From contig JAEYWD010000088.1 of NCBI GenBank assembly GCA_023429135.1, positions 1 through 51,816 of the forward strand: a stretch of 51,816 nt of DNA. The letters run 5' to 3'. Source of the stretch: Bacteroidota bacterium. GTDB taxonomy: Bacteria > Bacteroidota > Bacteroidia > Bacteroidales > JAAUTT01. This document shows positions 1 through 10,029 of this stretch, one piece after another (within the stretch, counting starts at the first letter, position 1; the number at the start of each line of letters is the position of its first letter). The notes under the pieces were generated by a model. The model was not told the DNA's origin, made no database searches, and saw only the letters and a list, made by a program, of their open reading frames with translations. Made by a program: the position numbers and the translations under genes.

Positions 1-279
1 AGTTTGTTTGTTAAACTAAATATTTTCTATCAATACCGCTCGAATCCCCTCACGACGGCCAGAATATTGTTTTCTTAACGCCATTTTCTGAAGGCCGGTC
101 CCGAACCGTGGGCATTTCGGTTTTATTTGAAACTAATTTCTTACTAACAGTTTTTTACCCAAATCTGTCAGAAGTAGCGAAGTGAGAAAACTATTCATTT
201 TTTACTTTAAAAATAAACCGGACAACAATGATTACTTTTTTACAGGGGCCTGCATATTTCCGGTGTTTGGACAAAAAAT

Positions 280-312
280 AAAAGCGCCACATCGTTCATG
301 GGACGCTTTATT
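280..312 (-). terminator. Rho-independent terminator
   Basis: A GC-rich inverted repeat (AGCGTCCC / GTGGCGCT on the minus strand) is followed on that strand by a T-rich run. It lies just downstream of the minus-strand gene ending at 336 and would terminate it. Positions 1-279 hold no gene that I can support. Confidence 0.6.
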
Positions 313-335
313 TAAATATCCCTTAAGAACAATGA

Positions 336-797
336 TTATTTTTTGCCTTTTTCTGTTTTAAGAATGCTTGAAATCCTGTCGATAGTGGCATTCAGGCTTT
401 GATCGTTGGTTTTTTTAGCATGAATTTTCAGATAACCATAGGCGGTGTCGGTTTGTTTCATCAACTCGGCGCCCAGTGCCATCATCGTGTTATTTATACC
501 TTCGATTAGCTGTTCTGCCAACGATCTTAATTCGGCCAGGTCGGTATAGCCAGCCTTGTCCTTGTTGTATTCGGCCAGGTCGAAATCGCCTGCAAGAGCA
601 GGCGTGTGCGTGTTGGCAGCGAGATGCACTTCCGTAACGTAACCCAAACGGTTGGGACCAATTGTCCGAAGGTTTTTACGCTCTTCGGTAGTGAGATTAA
701 CCAAAAAAGGCATGTCGGCTTTTAGCCCGTCAAACTTTAGCTTGATGGCAGCTTTGACTTCGGGAGTCAATACAAACGATATGTTACCATATCCCAT
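336..797 (-). CDS. Conserved hypothetical protein, 153 aa
   Basis: I do not recognise a named family. The protein is soluble, with no signal peptide or membrane segment. It has a charged N-terminal half containing LTTEERKNLRTIGPNRLGY and a helical C-terminal half (about residues 80-153) ending in a lysine-rich tail. The amphipathic helices at 85-115 and 130-150 suggest a small helical bundle. It stands alone, with 210 bp separating it from the next gene and a terminator directly after its stop. Translation starts at an ATG. No function is proposed. Confidence 0.7.
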   Translation of the reverse strand: MGYGNISFVLTPEVKAAIKLKFDGLKADMPFLVNLTTEERKNLRTIGPNRLGYVTEVHLAANTHTPALAGDFDLAEYNKDKAGYTDLAELRSLAEQLIEGINNTMMALGAELMKQTDTAYGYLKIHAKKTNDQSLNATIDRISSILKTEKGKK

Positions 798-1007
798 AAA
801 AGTGTGATTTAAATAGCGCCTACTCTATTGTAGCTTTTCGGCATGTGCTTCTGAATTCTTATATGAGGTAAATTCAGTCTGTAGATTGTAAAGTACTTCC
901 ATATACGAAATATGATTTTAAAAGTTTTAACACCCTTTGGTGCTCAACAGAGGTTGGTTAGGTAGCCCGAAATTTAATTATGGTTTACACCCGGCACTCC
1001 GGTCCTT

Positions 1008-2093
1008 TTAATTATCAACGCTATAAGTATAGCTGGTAATTTTTCCTTTTTCTATCCGGAGAGTTTTGGTGGCCATGCCATAAGGATTATAATTTGTATA
1101 TTCCTTCAGGTCGTACCGTGAATTAAAAAGGGATTTTTTTTCAAGCTTGTGATTAGTGTTTAAATATTTCTCAACAATTCTTACATACGGGCCATCATAC
1201 TCTTCTTCTGTAATCTTGTTATTATCGCAACTGGTAGCCTGAGTTGTTTTTTCTTCCTTAATCATTCTGGAGCTTAGTATTTTCAAGCTATCGTTATATT
1301 TAACATCCTGCGAATGTGTTAATGAATTGTTGTAATACGTTTTAACATAACATTCATTGTTGTTATGAATGAATTCTGTTCTCGAGATTTCCTTTACAGG
1401 TTCGAGCTTAATTAATTTTTCAGATTCGGAAAGTGTTGCTTTTCTGGTTAGAATTTTTTTGAGTACTATTTTGTCATCGGCATCGAAAGTTGATGTCTCG
1501 GTGGTGGTGTCGATTTTATTATAAAAACGATCGGTCTTTTTTACAACAATGGCATGAGGTAAGTAATCGTAGCTTGTGATTTTGCAAAAGTATTTTTTTG
1601 TTGGAAGCTCAATTGTTTGCAAAATCCGTCCATTTTCATCATACTGCCACTGTTTTTTTAGTTCCCCATCAGAATAAAAGCGTATTGGTCTTTTAAGATT
1701 ATCTAAGATAAGGGAATCGATGGAGGTTTTGTATTGGTCGAGGTATAAATGAGGTTTCGAGCTAAATTTATGAATATCAATCCGATTCTTCCGGTAAATT
1801 CTGTTAATTACATAATGTTGGTTATCTTCAAAAAGAGTATCGCTGATGATGTGTCCGGCTTTGTCAAAATAAAGGACATGGCTGATTTTGCAATTTTCAG
1901 TAGAAACGGTGTCGGAACAATTATAATAAGTCCTTTTTTTTATGTTTGGTTCGGAGTAGAACAACTCGTCGAACTCCCGGATTGACTGTTCGGAAAACTG
2001 TTTAATAGTTTCGGCTCTGCTAAGAGGTTGTGAATTTGAACTATTAGCATAGAAAATAATCAGAAGAGTAAGTAACAGCTTATTCATTTTCAT
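1008..2093 (-). CDS. Secreted hypothetical protein with YD-like repeats
   Basis: The 361-aa protein starts with a Sec signal peptide (MNKLLLTLLIIFYANSSNSQ), so it is exported. The body is rich in Tyr, Asn and Asp with alternating beta-type segments such as YFDKAGHIISD, QYDENGRILQ and TNYNPYGMATKT. These resemble the loose YD/antigen-wrapping repeats found in many secreted Bacteroidota proteins. An ATG two codons downstream is an equally good start. It is followed and preceded by about 210-bp gaps without genes, so it is probably monocistronic. The function is unknown. Confidence 0.7.
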   Translation of the reverse strand: MKMNKLLLTLLIIFYANSSNSQPLSRAETIKQFSEQSIREFDELFYSEPNIKKRTYYNCSDTVSTENCKISHVLYFDKAGHIISDTLFEDNQHYVINRIYRKNRIDIHKFSSKPHLYLDQYKTSIDSLILDNLKRPIRFYSDGELKKQWQYDENGRILQTIELPTKKYFCKITSYDYLPHAIVVKKTDRFYNKIDTTTETSTFDADDKIVLKKILTRKATLSESEKLIKLEPVKEISRTEFIHNNNECYVKTYYNNSLTHSQDVKYNDSLKILSSRMIKEEKTTQATSCDNNKITEEEYDGPYVRIVEKYLNTNHKLEKKSLFNSRYDLKEYTNYNPYGMATKTLRIEKGKITSYTYSVDN

Positions 2094-2311
2094 TTTAAAA
2101 TGGCTTTAGGCATTGTCCTGCGTATAGTACGGCGATTAATCCGAAAGGTTATTTTTTCAATCTCCCAAAACCGGATCAGTTTCATTACACCCGAAAGCTC
2201 ATTCAGACGTTAAAATATATGCAACAGTGTAAATATCAGATTAAGCACAATTCTGAAATTTGCTGACTAATGCCGGAGGTAGCAGGTATAAAGCTTTTAC
2301 CACTTTTATTT

Positions 2312-4192
2312 TCATTTCACTCTAATCCTCACCTTTCCCCAAATCACTTTTCTTTCTATCGGGTTGTGAGTTTTGGTTTCGTAGCTTGCCAGGCATTCAA
2401 TTTCATGGTTAGCGGGACAGTCGGGCGAAATATGAATAACAGAGTTTAATGTGTAACCATCAGGCCAGATGGCTGGAATAACTTCATCGGCGAGGCGTTC
2501 ATCGTGAGCAATCACATAACTATCATCAGTATAAATGCGCAGTCTGTTCATTCCCTCGTACAACAAAATTCTTTCGCCTTTATTGACAATCCCGTCAGCA
2601 TTTCCTGTTCCGAAAGCTTTATCCCTTATTGATAATCCGTCGTCCATTTTCAGGTTCTGAAAGTAAGGTGCCTCAAACATAACCGGAACAACAAATTCGT
2701 CCTTCCACGAATATTTACCTGAGGTAATGTGGATGTAGAACTTTACCTCCCATGGTTCTGCATGAGTTGGCGGTTGCTTATTACAGGTAAGCTTTATGGC
2801 TGGCAACTTTATTACTGATTCATTTCCGGGTTTTTTCAGAATTATAATGGAGTCGGTAAATATTATGGAATTATCACTGGTCTTAATCGAAACATGTATA
2901 GGTTCCATAATCTTGCTACTCCGGTTAAAAAGGGTGAGAAAAAGCTTATCCGGCTGTTCCGTTTTGAGGTATCTGTTTCCTGATGTGCTGTACTTTAAAA
3001 AAGAGAGGTATGGAGGGTCGGTTGTCCGGAAAATTCCAATCTCATGCCCTGAACCATCTGTTTCGGCCGAAATAATACCCTTGTTATCGCTTTTGATTTC
3101 TGTATTTTTAACAATTCCCGATTCCTTGTTGCAGGTTCTCAGCCTATAACTGCTATTCGGAGTGTAAATAGGAGGGGAGGTTACTTTGATATTTACTTTC
3201 TCAATAAACGGACCTAATGGAAGCCATCGCTGGGTGTAGATGCCAAAGCCCTGCTTATTTACGTTTCGCAAGGTAATGTACCCGGGCTCCGGTTTATTGC
3301 TTTCAACCCGGTAACCCCACACTTCGAAATTATTGTAAAGGTCGTAATGAGTAAAATTTTGAGGAATACTGCCTGGCTTTTTAAAGGAAGTCGCAATAAA
3401 ATTCATTGCCATTTCAAATACTTTGGTTTCACCGGGTAAGTCGACCATGTGGCCTCCTTTGAATTTCCAGTAATCAAGAGGAAATCCTTCCCACTTAGCT
3501 CCCTGATAAACTTCGTCGTTCAAAAAGGTGAGAATATCGGTATCGCCATTATGTATCCTAACATCCACTCCTTCCAGGTTTTTAAAAGTATACCGTACCG
3601 GGTATAAAGTATGGTTTTCGGGATAACCGATAAAGAATTCGGGACTCCCGGCAAGACTAACAATGGAGCTAACCATATGAGGATATTTTCCGGCAAGATA
3701 CAGCGACATAATACCACCCATGCTGAAACCAATGATTCCCCTGTGCTGCCGGTCGGAGAGAGTGCGGTATGCGGAGTCGATGTAATTTGCAAGCTCCGGG
3801 AAATAGTCCTTCATCTGAACTTTGTACTTAACATCTTCGTGATTGCCGATGTTGTAAGGGCGTGGCTCAATGCCATCCATGCTGCCATCCCACATTACAA
3901 GGATTACCTTGTACTTATCCACAAGAGTTTTTATTTTACGGTACTCCAGCAAAGCATTGTCGTCCTTAAAATGCCGGCCGCCCCATCCGTGAAAGAAATA
4001 GATTACCGGATACTTTTCATTGTTTTTCTGATATCGTTCGGGAAGGTATAAACGATAATATTTATTTGTGCCGAATACCTTGCTGTAATGGGAGAGGTCC
4101 TGAAAGGAGTCAGTAGATAGGGGAACTTGTGCATTGGACTGAATACATGCGCAAATCAAGAGAATAGCAGCCCCGGCATTTAGTAGTTTCAT
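2312..4192 (-). CDS. Secreted esterase, alpha/beta-hydrolase fold (PF00756-like)
   Basis: The protein has 626 aa and an N-terminal signal peptide ending near QSNAQ, so it is periplasmic or secreted. Residues about 40-270 form an esterase D/feruloyl-esterase-like hydrolase domain. The oxyanion region is YFFHGWGG, the nucleophile elbow is GFSMGG with Ser157, and the GDTDIL and GGHMVD stretches are the likely acid and His of the triad. The C-terminal half (about 280-626) is beta-rich and looks like accessory or sorting-type domains. The family hydrolyses carboxyl esters, often on plant polysaccharides, but the substrate cannot be deduced here. A GH30 glycosidase encoded 2 kb away is compatible with polysaccharide use. 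Confidence 0.8.
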   Translation of the reverse strand: MKLLNAGAAILLICACIQSNAQVPLSTDSFQDLSHYSKVFGTNKYYRLYLPERYQKNNEKYPVIYFFHGWGGRHFKDDNALLEYRKIKTLVDKYKVILVMWDGSMDGIEPRPYNIGNHEDVKYKVQMKDYFPELANYIDSAYRTLSDRQHRGIIGFSMGGIMSLYLAGKYPHMVSSIVSLAGSPEFFIGYPENHTLYPVRYTFKNLEGVDVRIHNGDTDILTFLNDEVYQGAKWEGFPLDYWKFKGGHMVDLPGETKVFEMAMNFIATSFKKPGSIPQNFTHYDLYNNFEVWGYRVESNKPEPGYITLRNVNKQGFGIYTQRWLPLGPFIEKVNIKVTSPPIYTPNSSYRLRTCNKESGIVKNTEIKSDNKGIISAETDGSGHEIGIFRTTDPPYLSFLKYSTSGNRYLKTEQPDKLFLTLFNRSSKIMEPIHVSIKTSDNSIIFTDSIIILKKPGNESVIKLPAIKLTCNKQPPTHAEPWEVKFYIHITSGKYSWKDEFVVPVMFEAPYFQNLKMDDGLSIRDKAFGTGNADGIVNKGERILLYEGMNRLRIYTDDSYVIAHDERLADEVIPAIWPDGYTLNSVIHISPDCPANHEIECLASYETKTHNPIERKVIWGKVRIRVK

Positions 4193-4265
4193 AATATTTC
4201 AATTTTGAAGGAAAGCACATTAATAAACAAGAACATAATAAAGGTTCCTGAAGGAAGTTCCCAAC

Positions 4266-5114
4266 TTAGAATGGCAAATCGTCAACCTCGATTTTTGGTT
4301 CGGGAGGATTGCTTTTCTGAGGTTGCGTCCTTTTTTCGTGCTTTTTCTTATCCTTAACTTTTGCTCTGTTCCTGATGTATACCAGCTTTGTGTTCGACTT
4401 GTCCGTTTCGCGCTCGTCGATCTCAAAATCCTTTTTCAGTGATTTAAGCATTGGGGTTAGCTTGGAGAATCCAAAATTACGGGCGTCGAAATCGGGTTTC
4501 TTTTTGATAATCATACTTCCTACATCTCCCAGGAAAGCCCAGCCGTTTTCGTCGGCTACGTCGTTGATAGATTCGGAGATGAGTTTAAGCGTTTTATTGT
4601 CGACTTTGAGGAGTGTCGATTTTTTATTATCGACTTTGTTTTTTTCGGGAGAGGTTTCTGTGGAGGTTTCTTGTGATTTTAATATTTCAAGATAAATAAA
4701 CTTGTCGCACGATACAATGAATGGATTGGGAGTTTTTCGCTCACCGATGCCAATTACTTTCATGCCCGATTCGCGCAACCGGGTGGCCAAACGGGTAAAA
4801 TCGCTGTCGCTGCTCACTATGCAAAATCCTTCTACTTTGCCGGTATAAAGAATATCCATGGCATCGATAATCATGGCCGAATCGGTGGAGTTTTTGCCCG
4901 ATGTATAGCTGTATTGCTGAATGGGTGTTATAGCGTTTTCAAGAAGCACAGCTTTCCAGCCGGCAACGTTTGGTTTGGTCCAGTCGCCATAAATGCGTTT
5001 AAAAGTTGGTGTTCCAAGTTTTGCTATTTCCTCGAGCATGCCCTTTACATTGTTAAAAGGAACGTTATCGGCATCGATTAAAACAGCAAGTCTCAATTCA
5101 GATTTTGCTTCCAT
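4266..5114 (-). CDS. NYN-domain (PIN-like) protein with OST-HTH/LOTUS domain
   Basis: The N-terminal domain (about residues 5-150) is a NYN domain of the PIN-like nuclease fold. LIDADN, the STDSAM helix and VSSDSDF carry the acidic residues that bind metal in these RNases. After a charged linker, about residues 175-240 (SESINDVADENGW ... LTPMLKSL) match an OST-HTH/LOTUS RNA-binding domain, and a basic tail follows. The family is predicted to act in RNA processing or decay. I prefer the ATG at 5114 because it places LRLAVLIDADN near the N-terminus as in homologues. An in-frame GTG at 5138 overlaps the stop of the upstream WD40 gene and cannot be excluded. The two genes are probably co-transcribed. 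Confidence 0.85.
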   Translation of the reverse strand: MEAKSELRLAVLIDADNVPFNNVKGMLEEIAKLGTPTFKRIYGDWTKPNVAGWKAVLLENAITPIQQYSYTSGKNSTDSAMIIDAMDILYTGKVEGFCIVSSDSDFTRLATRLRESGMKVIGIGERKTPNPFIVSCDKFIYLEILKSQETSTETSPEKNKVDNKKSTLLKVDNKTLKLISESINDVADENGWAFLGDVGSMIIKKKPDFDARNFGFSKLTPMLKSLKKDFEIDERETDKSNTKLVYIRNRAKVKDKKKHEKRTQPQKSNPPEPKIEVDDLPF

Positions 5115-5124
5115 ACTTTTGGGT

Positions 5125-6258
5125 TTATTTCCAAACACCTTTTATTGTTTGGGTATATTGATTGTAATATTTTTCAACTAATTGGGCATTTGTTTCCTGA
5201 GCTTTTATCTGCCGTTCCTGGTAGGCGGCTTTGCTTTCGTCCTTCGCTTTTGGGAGAAAAAGCCCAGAAGCTTCTTTTTCCTGAGTAAATGCATTGCCAA
5301 AATAATGAAGAACAATTATCTCGTGCGAAAAATCCCAGATTGCAATAGTTTTATCGAGCGATGCTGAAGCTAATAACTTCCCGGAAGGATGAAAAGCTAC
5401 TTCGTTTACCGGTAACGTATGGGATGAAAGGGTTGCCAACTGTTCTCCATTGCAGATTTCCCAAATGATTACGTTTTTGTCGACAGATCCTGAAGCAAGG
5501 TAATTATCGTCGTTGCTGAATACCGCGCTGAAAACAGCATCGGTATGCCCTCTGAAAGTCCGGAGCAATTTTCCTGAATTAACTTCCCAAAGCCTTACGG
5601 TGTTATCTTTGGAGGAGCTGGCAAGGTATTTCCCATTATGGGAAAAGGTAACACAGAAGATATTTCCACCGTGTCCTTTTAAGGTGTCAACTGCTTTATA
5701 ATTTTCAGTATTCCATATCAATATTGTTTCGTCCAGTGAACCCGAGGCCATAAGTTTGCCATCGGGCGAATAGGCAACAGCAAGCACACTTTTACTGTGG
5801 GCCGGTAAATTGGATGTTTTCCCGGTTTTATAATCGTACAGTTTAATATTCCTTTCGAACGATCCTGCAACCCATTGGGAGCTATCGGGTTTTACAGCCA
5901 CCGACCAGATATGGGTTGTTGGTCCTTTGGTTGCATCCAGTTCAATGCCACGCATATTCCAGGAACGTACCGTGTAATCGCCTCCTGAATAAAATCGGGA
6001 CCCACTTGATAAAAAGTTTATGGAATTTACTGCATTTGTATGTCCGGTTAGGGGCTTTGAGTTATCCCAGGTTGTTGTGTTCCAGATAAGGATTGTTTTG
6101 TCTTCGCTACCCGATATCATTGTTTTACCATCGGGACTGAAAGCAAGAGCTGTTACCCCTCCATTATGTTTGGAGAGTATTTTCGAGGGTTTTATATCCT
6201 GACTGTTCAGAGCAGAAAAAAATGAAATGAAAATAAGTAAAAGACCAAATTTCTTCAT
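5125..6258 (-). CDS. Secreted WD40-repeat beta-propeller protein
   Basis: The ATG at 6258 gives a clean signal peptide (MKKFGLLLIFISFFSALNSQ); the ORF can be extended upstream but that would bury the signal. At least six WD40 repeats of about 40 residues follow. Each has the GH ... D.TI.IW pattern, for example GSEDKTILIWN, GSLDETILIWN, SSKDNTVRLWE and ASLDKTIAIWD. They should form a seven-bladed propeller. A C-terminal charged helix follows the propeller. The protein is probably a periplasmic interaction scaffold. It lies immediately upstream of the NYN-LOTUS gene with a gap of about 10 bp, suggesting one transcript although the two products act in different compartments. Confidence 0.85.
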   Translation of the reverse strand: MKKFGLLLIFISFFSALNSQDIKPSKILSKHNGGVTALAFSPDGKTMISGSEDKTILIWNTTTWDNSKPLTGHTNAVNSINFLSSGSRFYSGGDYTVRSWNMRGIELDATKGPTTHIWSVAVKPDSSQWVAGSFERNIKLYDYKTGKTSNLPAHSKSVLAVAYSPDGKLMASGSLDETILIWNTENYKAVDTLKGHGGNIFCVTFSHNGKYLASSSKDNTVRLWEVNSGKLLRTFRGHTDAVFSAVFSNDDNYLASGSVDKNVIIWEICNGEQLATLSSHTLPVNEVAFHPSGKLLASASLDKTIAIWDFSHEIIVLHYFGNAFTQEKEASGLFLPKAKDESKAAYQERQIKAQETNAQLVEKYYNQYTQTIKGVWK

Positions 6259-6327
6259 TGCATAAATATTTGAGAAACAAAAATAAGCCAATTGATTGAA
6301 TGGTTCATAATTTAAATAACAGAATTG

Positions 6328-7728
6328 TTACCAAACAAAGGTGCCTGTGGCACCCTTATCCAGCGAAACTATTTTATTAATACTACCTGATTTTATTGTG
6401 AACGATTGCTTGTCCTTACCATCGTTAAAAACTACCAGAACTTTTTTACCATCGGGAGTTTTAAAGGCTACATTGGGGAGTTCTTTGATCATCGACGATT
6501 CGATGCGCACAGAACCCGGGCGTACAAATTTGGAAGCATGTGCAATGATATAATAAGCCGGGTTACGCGTGAATTTGCTACCATCGATGGTGACAGCGCC
6601 AAGGCAGCGGTCGCAGCCACCGCGGTCGGTGTGAGGTTTGTTCTGAGGATCGTTTGCCAGATTCCATTCCAGCACGGTACGGCACCAGTTGCGCGACGCC
6701 CCGATTATAAGTGTTTTAACATGCCAGGCAATATCTCCTGCCATATTTCCGGGAGCGCCAATCCATTGTTCGGTGAAATAAAGATTCTTATCAGGAAAGG
6801 CCTCGTGAACTTCCGATAAGGCTTCAATTTTCCCTCCATAGAGATGAAATGCTGCACCATCGACATATTGAGCAGCTTCTTTATCCTTGTAGATATTCAT
6901 GGGGTAATCGGGGCGGTCGGCGTTGTGATCGTAAACAATGATTTTTGTTTTAATTTTATTTTCAGCAAAAACAGGCCCCAGGCTTTTCTTAATAAAATTG
7001 GCCTGTGCGGTGTCGGGCATAAACATACTTGGGTTATTTCCTGGGTGCAGAGGTTCATTCTGGATGGTAATAGCATCGATCTTAATTCCTTCAGCCTTCA
7101 TTGCCTGAATGTATTTTACAAAATACCGGGCATAAACATCGTAATACTCAGGTTTTAGACTACCACCACGGGTATCGTTGTTGGTTTTCATCCAGGTGGG
7201 AGCGCTCCAGGGAGAACCTAAGAATTTGATTTCAGGATTAATCTTCAAAATCTCTTTAATAACTGGGATTAAGTAAAGTTTGTCATATCCAAGGTCAAAT
7301 TTTTTAAGTTCCATATCGGTCTCGCCGGCGGGCAAGTCGTTATACGAAAAAACTTTTTCATCGAGATCGGAAGCGCCAATACTTAATCTTAAATAGCTCA
7401 CGCCTATGTTATTTCCGTCAACGGCAAAAAGTTCTTTTAATAAAGCAGCTCTTGCGGCAGGTTCCATTTTTGTGATGTGAAGGGCGCTTCCTCCCGTTAA
7501 GGTATAACCAAAACCATCCATAGTTTGATAGATTTTGGAGTCGGTTACTTCTATAATCGGTAGTGAAGTATTAGATTTCAATTCAGCCTGACTGAGCTCT
7601 TTCTGAAAAAATACGTTATTGGATGGACTAGTAACCCAAACTTGCATGTTACCATTTGACTTCTGTGCCGGAAGATTTAATGAAATAGCGGCGAAAATCA
7701 CCGTTAAACTTGCTTTAATTGATCTCAT
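6328..7728 (-). CDS. Glycoside hydrolase family 30 (glucosylceramidase-type)
   Basis: The start at 7728 gives a signal peptide (MRSIKASLTVIFAAISLNLPAQ), so the enzyme is exported. The catalytic TIM barrel covers roughly residues 60-390 and a beta-sandwich follows to residue 466. IQNEP contains the predicted acid/base Glu225 and YFTEQW the predicted nucleophile Glu320. MDGFGYTLTGGSA and SPWSAPTWMKTN are typical GH30 strands. Family members cleave beta-glucosyl, beta-1,6-glucan or beta-xylosyl linkages with retention of configuration. The exact substrate is not visible. The gene is divergent from the ECF sigma operon, with 250 bp between the start codons. Confidence 0.9.
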   Translation of the reverse strand: MRSIKASLTVIFAAISLNLPAQKSNGNMQVWVTSPSNNVFFQKELSQAELKSNTSLPIIEVTDSKIYQTMDGFGYTLTGGSALHITKMEPAARAALLKELFAVDGNNIGVSYLRLSIGASDLDEKVFSYNDLPAGETDMELKKFDLGYDKLYLIPVIKEILKINPEIKFLGSPWSAPTWMKTNNDTRGGSLKPEYYDVYARYFVKYIQAMKAEGIKIDAITIQNEPLHPGNNPSMFMPDTAQANFIKKSLGPVFAENKIKTKIIVYDHNADRPDYPMNIYKDKEAAQYVDGAAFHLYGGKIEALSEVHEAFPDKNLYFTEQWIGAPGNMAGDIAWHVKTLIIGASRNWCRTVLEWNLANDPQNKPHTDRGGCDRCLGAVTIDGSKFTRNPAYYIIAHASKFVRPGSVRIESSMIKELPNVAFKTPDGKKVLVVFNDGKDKQSFTIKSGSINKIVSLDKGATGTFVW

Positions 7729-7975
7729 GGTTAAATATAATAGGTTAATACTGTGGCAGAGCATGAATTCTATCTCAAAATATAACTTTGCTAATATAAG
7801 GAATTGCCCTTTTAACTTATATTTGATGGCGTACTTTTCTGCAAACCATAAATTTTTAAACTTAACGCAACCTTTTTAATCCATTATCATCTATATCAAA
7901 AAAAGCCGGACATTGTAATCAGTCGGTGCGATTAAATTGTAATTTTATGCTTTAATTTTAATTTCTTTCAGTCGA

Positions 7976-8530
7976 TTGGCCGACGATATCAAATACATTG
8001 TGCAGGAATGCCTTGCAGGGAAACGGCAAGCTCAGGAGAAGCTTTACGCCATGTTTTCTGCAAAAATGTTTGGTATTTGTTTGCGGTACTGTAAAAACTA
8101 CGATGAAGCAAAAGATATTCTCCAGGAAGGATTCCTTAAGGTTTTTTCGAAGTTGGAACAGTTTAATTTTGCAGGTTCTTTTGAAGGCTGGGTTCGCAGG
8201 ATTATTGTAAACACTGCGATAGAGAAGTTCAGGGTTCAAACCAGAAATGTTTCTTTGGATTATGCGCCTGAATCGTACGAAGAACTGGAGGAAGAGGATC
8301 TACCGATGATTTCAGCAGCCGAGATGCTTGCCATGATTCAGGATCTTCCGGCACAGTATAAAATGGTATTCAACCTGTATGTTTTTGAAAAACTACAGCA
8401 CAAAGAAATTGCCGAAATGCTTGGTATTTCCGAGGGAGGGTCAAAGTCAAACCTATCGAGAGCCCGGGCAATTCTGCAGGAAAAAGTAAAATCGAAAATT
8501 GAAAGAAAAGTAAGGATTTTTGGAACATGA
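7976..8530 (+). CDS. ECF-type RNA polymerase sigma factor
   Basis: The 184-aa protein has sigma region 2 (about residues 10-80, RYCKNYDEAKDILQEGFLKVF) and region 4 (about 120-175, MVFNLYVFEKLQHKEIAEMLGISEGGSKSNL). It lacks region 3, as usual for ECF factors. It recruits RNA polymerase to a small regulon. No in-frame ATG lies near the N-terminus. The best start is TTG at 7976, downstream of an in-frame stop. Its stop overlaps the next start by 4 bp (ATGA), so it is translationally coupled to the anti-sigma/beta-barrel gene, the usual arrangement for a membrane-controlled sigma factor. Confidence 0.92.
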   Translation: MADDIKYIVQECLAGKRQAQEKLYAMFSAKMFGICLRYCKNYDEAKDILQEGFLKVFSKLEQFNFAGSFEGWVRRIIVNTAIEKFRVQTRNVSLDYAPESYEELEEEDLPMISAAEMLAMIQDLPAQYKMVFNLYVFEKLQHKEIAEMLGISEGGSKSNLSRARAILQEKVKSKIERKVRIFGT

Positions 8531-10029
8531 GAGACGATTTGGAAAATAGAATGGACAACTATTTCCGGGAGGGGCTGGACAATCTAAATGTTATTCCGCC
8601 TGTCGAGGTATGGAATAATATTGCCGAACAACTTCCGGTAAAGAAAAACAAAAGCAGACTTGTTATATGGATTGCTGTTGCTGCTTCTGTGTCGCTGTTT
8701 GCTGCAATCAGTGGTTGGAATTACCTTAACCGCTCTGAGAAAAGCATATATCCTCAAAATAAAACTGAATTTGCACAAACTAAAGAAACAAATAATACTT
8801 CAAAACCTGAAACCAATAAAGTTAATGAGAATGGAACCGGCAAAATTGCGTCTAGTTCTACTGCCGAACTAAATTTAAAATCGGAAGTTGTTTCCTCAGA
8901 TTCAAGCCCTAAAGAGCAAAATCTGAAATCAGCTTTAGGCAATTCATTTGCTATTGCCTCTGATTTGCATGAATATACATCTGAAAAAAATGTTATTTTG
9001 GATAATTCAACATCGTTTTCAAACACTTCCGACGTTATTGTAAGTAGTACTTCCAAATCCAACCCGCTCGTCGCTGATAATTCAAATAATGCTTCCATTG
9101 CAGCCATTGAACTCAAAAGTTTTGAAACTCCCGACATTTATGGTAAAATTGAACAGGGAATCATTAAGATTAAGATAGATACTGCTCCAGTATATGACAA
9201 TATATATGCTTATGATGAAACTCTTGAATCGAAGGAGAAATTAAACCGGTGGGCTATAGGAGGTCAAATGGCGCCATTGTATTCTTACCGTAGTATTTCT
9301 GAAGTGAATGCACCCGGAATATCAAAGGCATCCATGGATAAAGTTGAAAATGCCGTTATTACTTATGCTAGTGGTATTAAGGTTGATTATGAGGCAACTT
9401 CACGGCTAACTTTTCAAACCGGAGTTTATTACATGAAAATGGGGCAGGAAATCAATAATGTTTCATCGCTAAAATCGGCTAAGTTAAGTAACGGCAATGC
9501 TTTTATGGATATGCAGAGTTATAAGGCATCAGACGGTCTTACCGCTTCCAATTCCACCGGAGTAATTATTGCACCATCTGCCGAAATTTATCCTCAGAGT
9601 ACGCTTAATGTTGATCGTGCTGAGTATACAGTTGGTAACCTTGCTGCCCGCCCCGCTGATCTTAGTCAAAAAGATATTGAGCAGTCCTTCGATTTTATTG
9701 AAGTGCCTTTTCTGGCAAAATATAAATTAATTAACCGCAAAATAAATGTACATCTCTTGGGGGGGATGAGTACACACGTGCTTGTTGGTAACAAAACCAC
9801 CCTGAGGACTGGAAACGACGAGGTAATTCATGGTAAAACAGCCGATGTTCAAACAATGAATTATAGCTCTTCAGTTGGGTTTGGAGTTGTTTATAACTTG
9901 AGAAAGAACCTGATGTTTAGTGTAGAACCTACATTCAAGTATTATCTTAATTCGTTTAACTCAAGCGATGCTGTAAAACTTCATCCTTACGCCCTGGGGC
10001 TTTATTCGGGATTTTCGTTTAAATTTTAA
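8527..10029 (+). CDS. Anti-sigma-like protein with C-terminal beta-barrel domain
   Basis: The 500-aa protein has a short cytoplasmic N-terminus (MRDDLENRMDNYFREGLDNL ... EVWNNIAEQLP), one transmembrane helix at about residues 44-62 (LVIWIAVAASVSLFAAISGW) and a Ser/Asn-rich linker to about 230. A C-terminal outer-membrane beta-barrel-like domain follows (FIEVPFLAKYKL, GFGVVYNLRKNLMFSVEPTFKYYL, final F). Coupling to the ECF sigma gene implies that the N-terminus binds the sigma factor. Similar fusions are common in Bacteroidota, where the barrel-like part is thought to sense envelope state. The anti-sigma role is inferred from context. Confidence 0.75.
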   Translation: MRDDLENRMDNYFREGLDNLNVIPPVEVWNNIAEQLPVKKNKSRLVIWIAVAASVSLFAAISGWNYLNRSEKSIYPQNKTEFAQTKETNNTSKPETNKVNENGTGKIASSSTAELNLKSEVVSSDSSPKEQNLKSALGNSFAIASDLHEYTSEKNVILDNSTSFSNTSDVIVSSTSKSNPLVADNSNNASIAAIELKSFETPDIYGKIEQGIIKIKIDTAPVYDNIYAYDETLESKEKLNRWAIGGQMAPLYSYRSISEVNAPGISKASMDKVENAVITYASGIKVDYEATSRLTFQTGVYYMKMGQEINNVSSLKSAKLSNGNAFMDMQSYKASDGLTASNSTGVIIAPSAEIYPQSTLNVDRAEYTVGNLAARPADLSQKDIEQSFDFIEVPFLAKYKLINRKINVHLLGGMSTHVLVGNKTTLRTGNDEVIHGKTADVQTMNYSSSVGFGVVYNLRKNLMFSVEPTFKYYLNSFNSSDAVKLHPYALGLYSGFSFKF

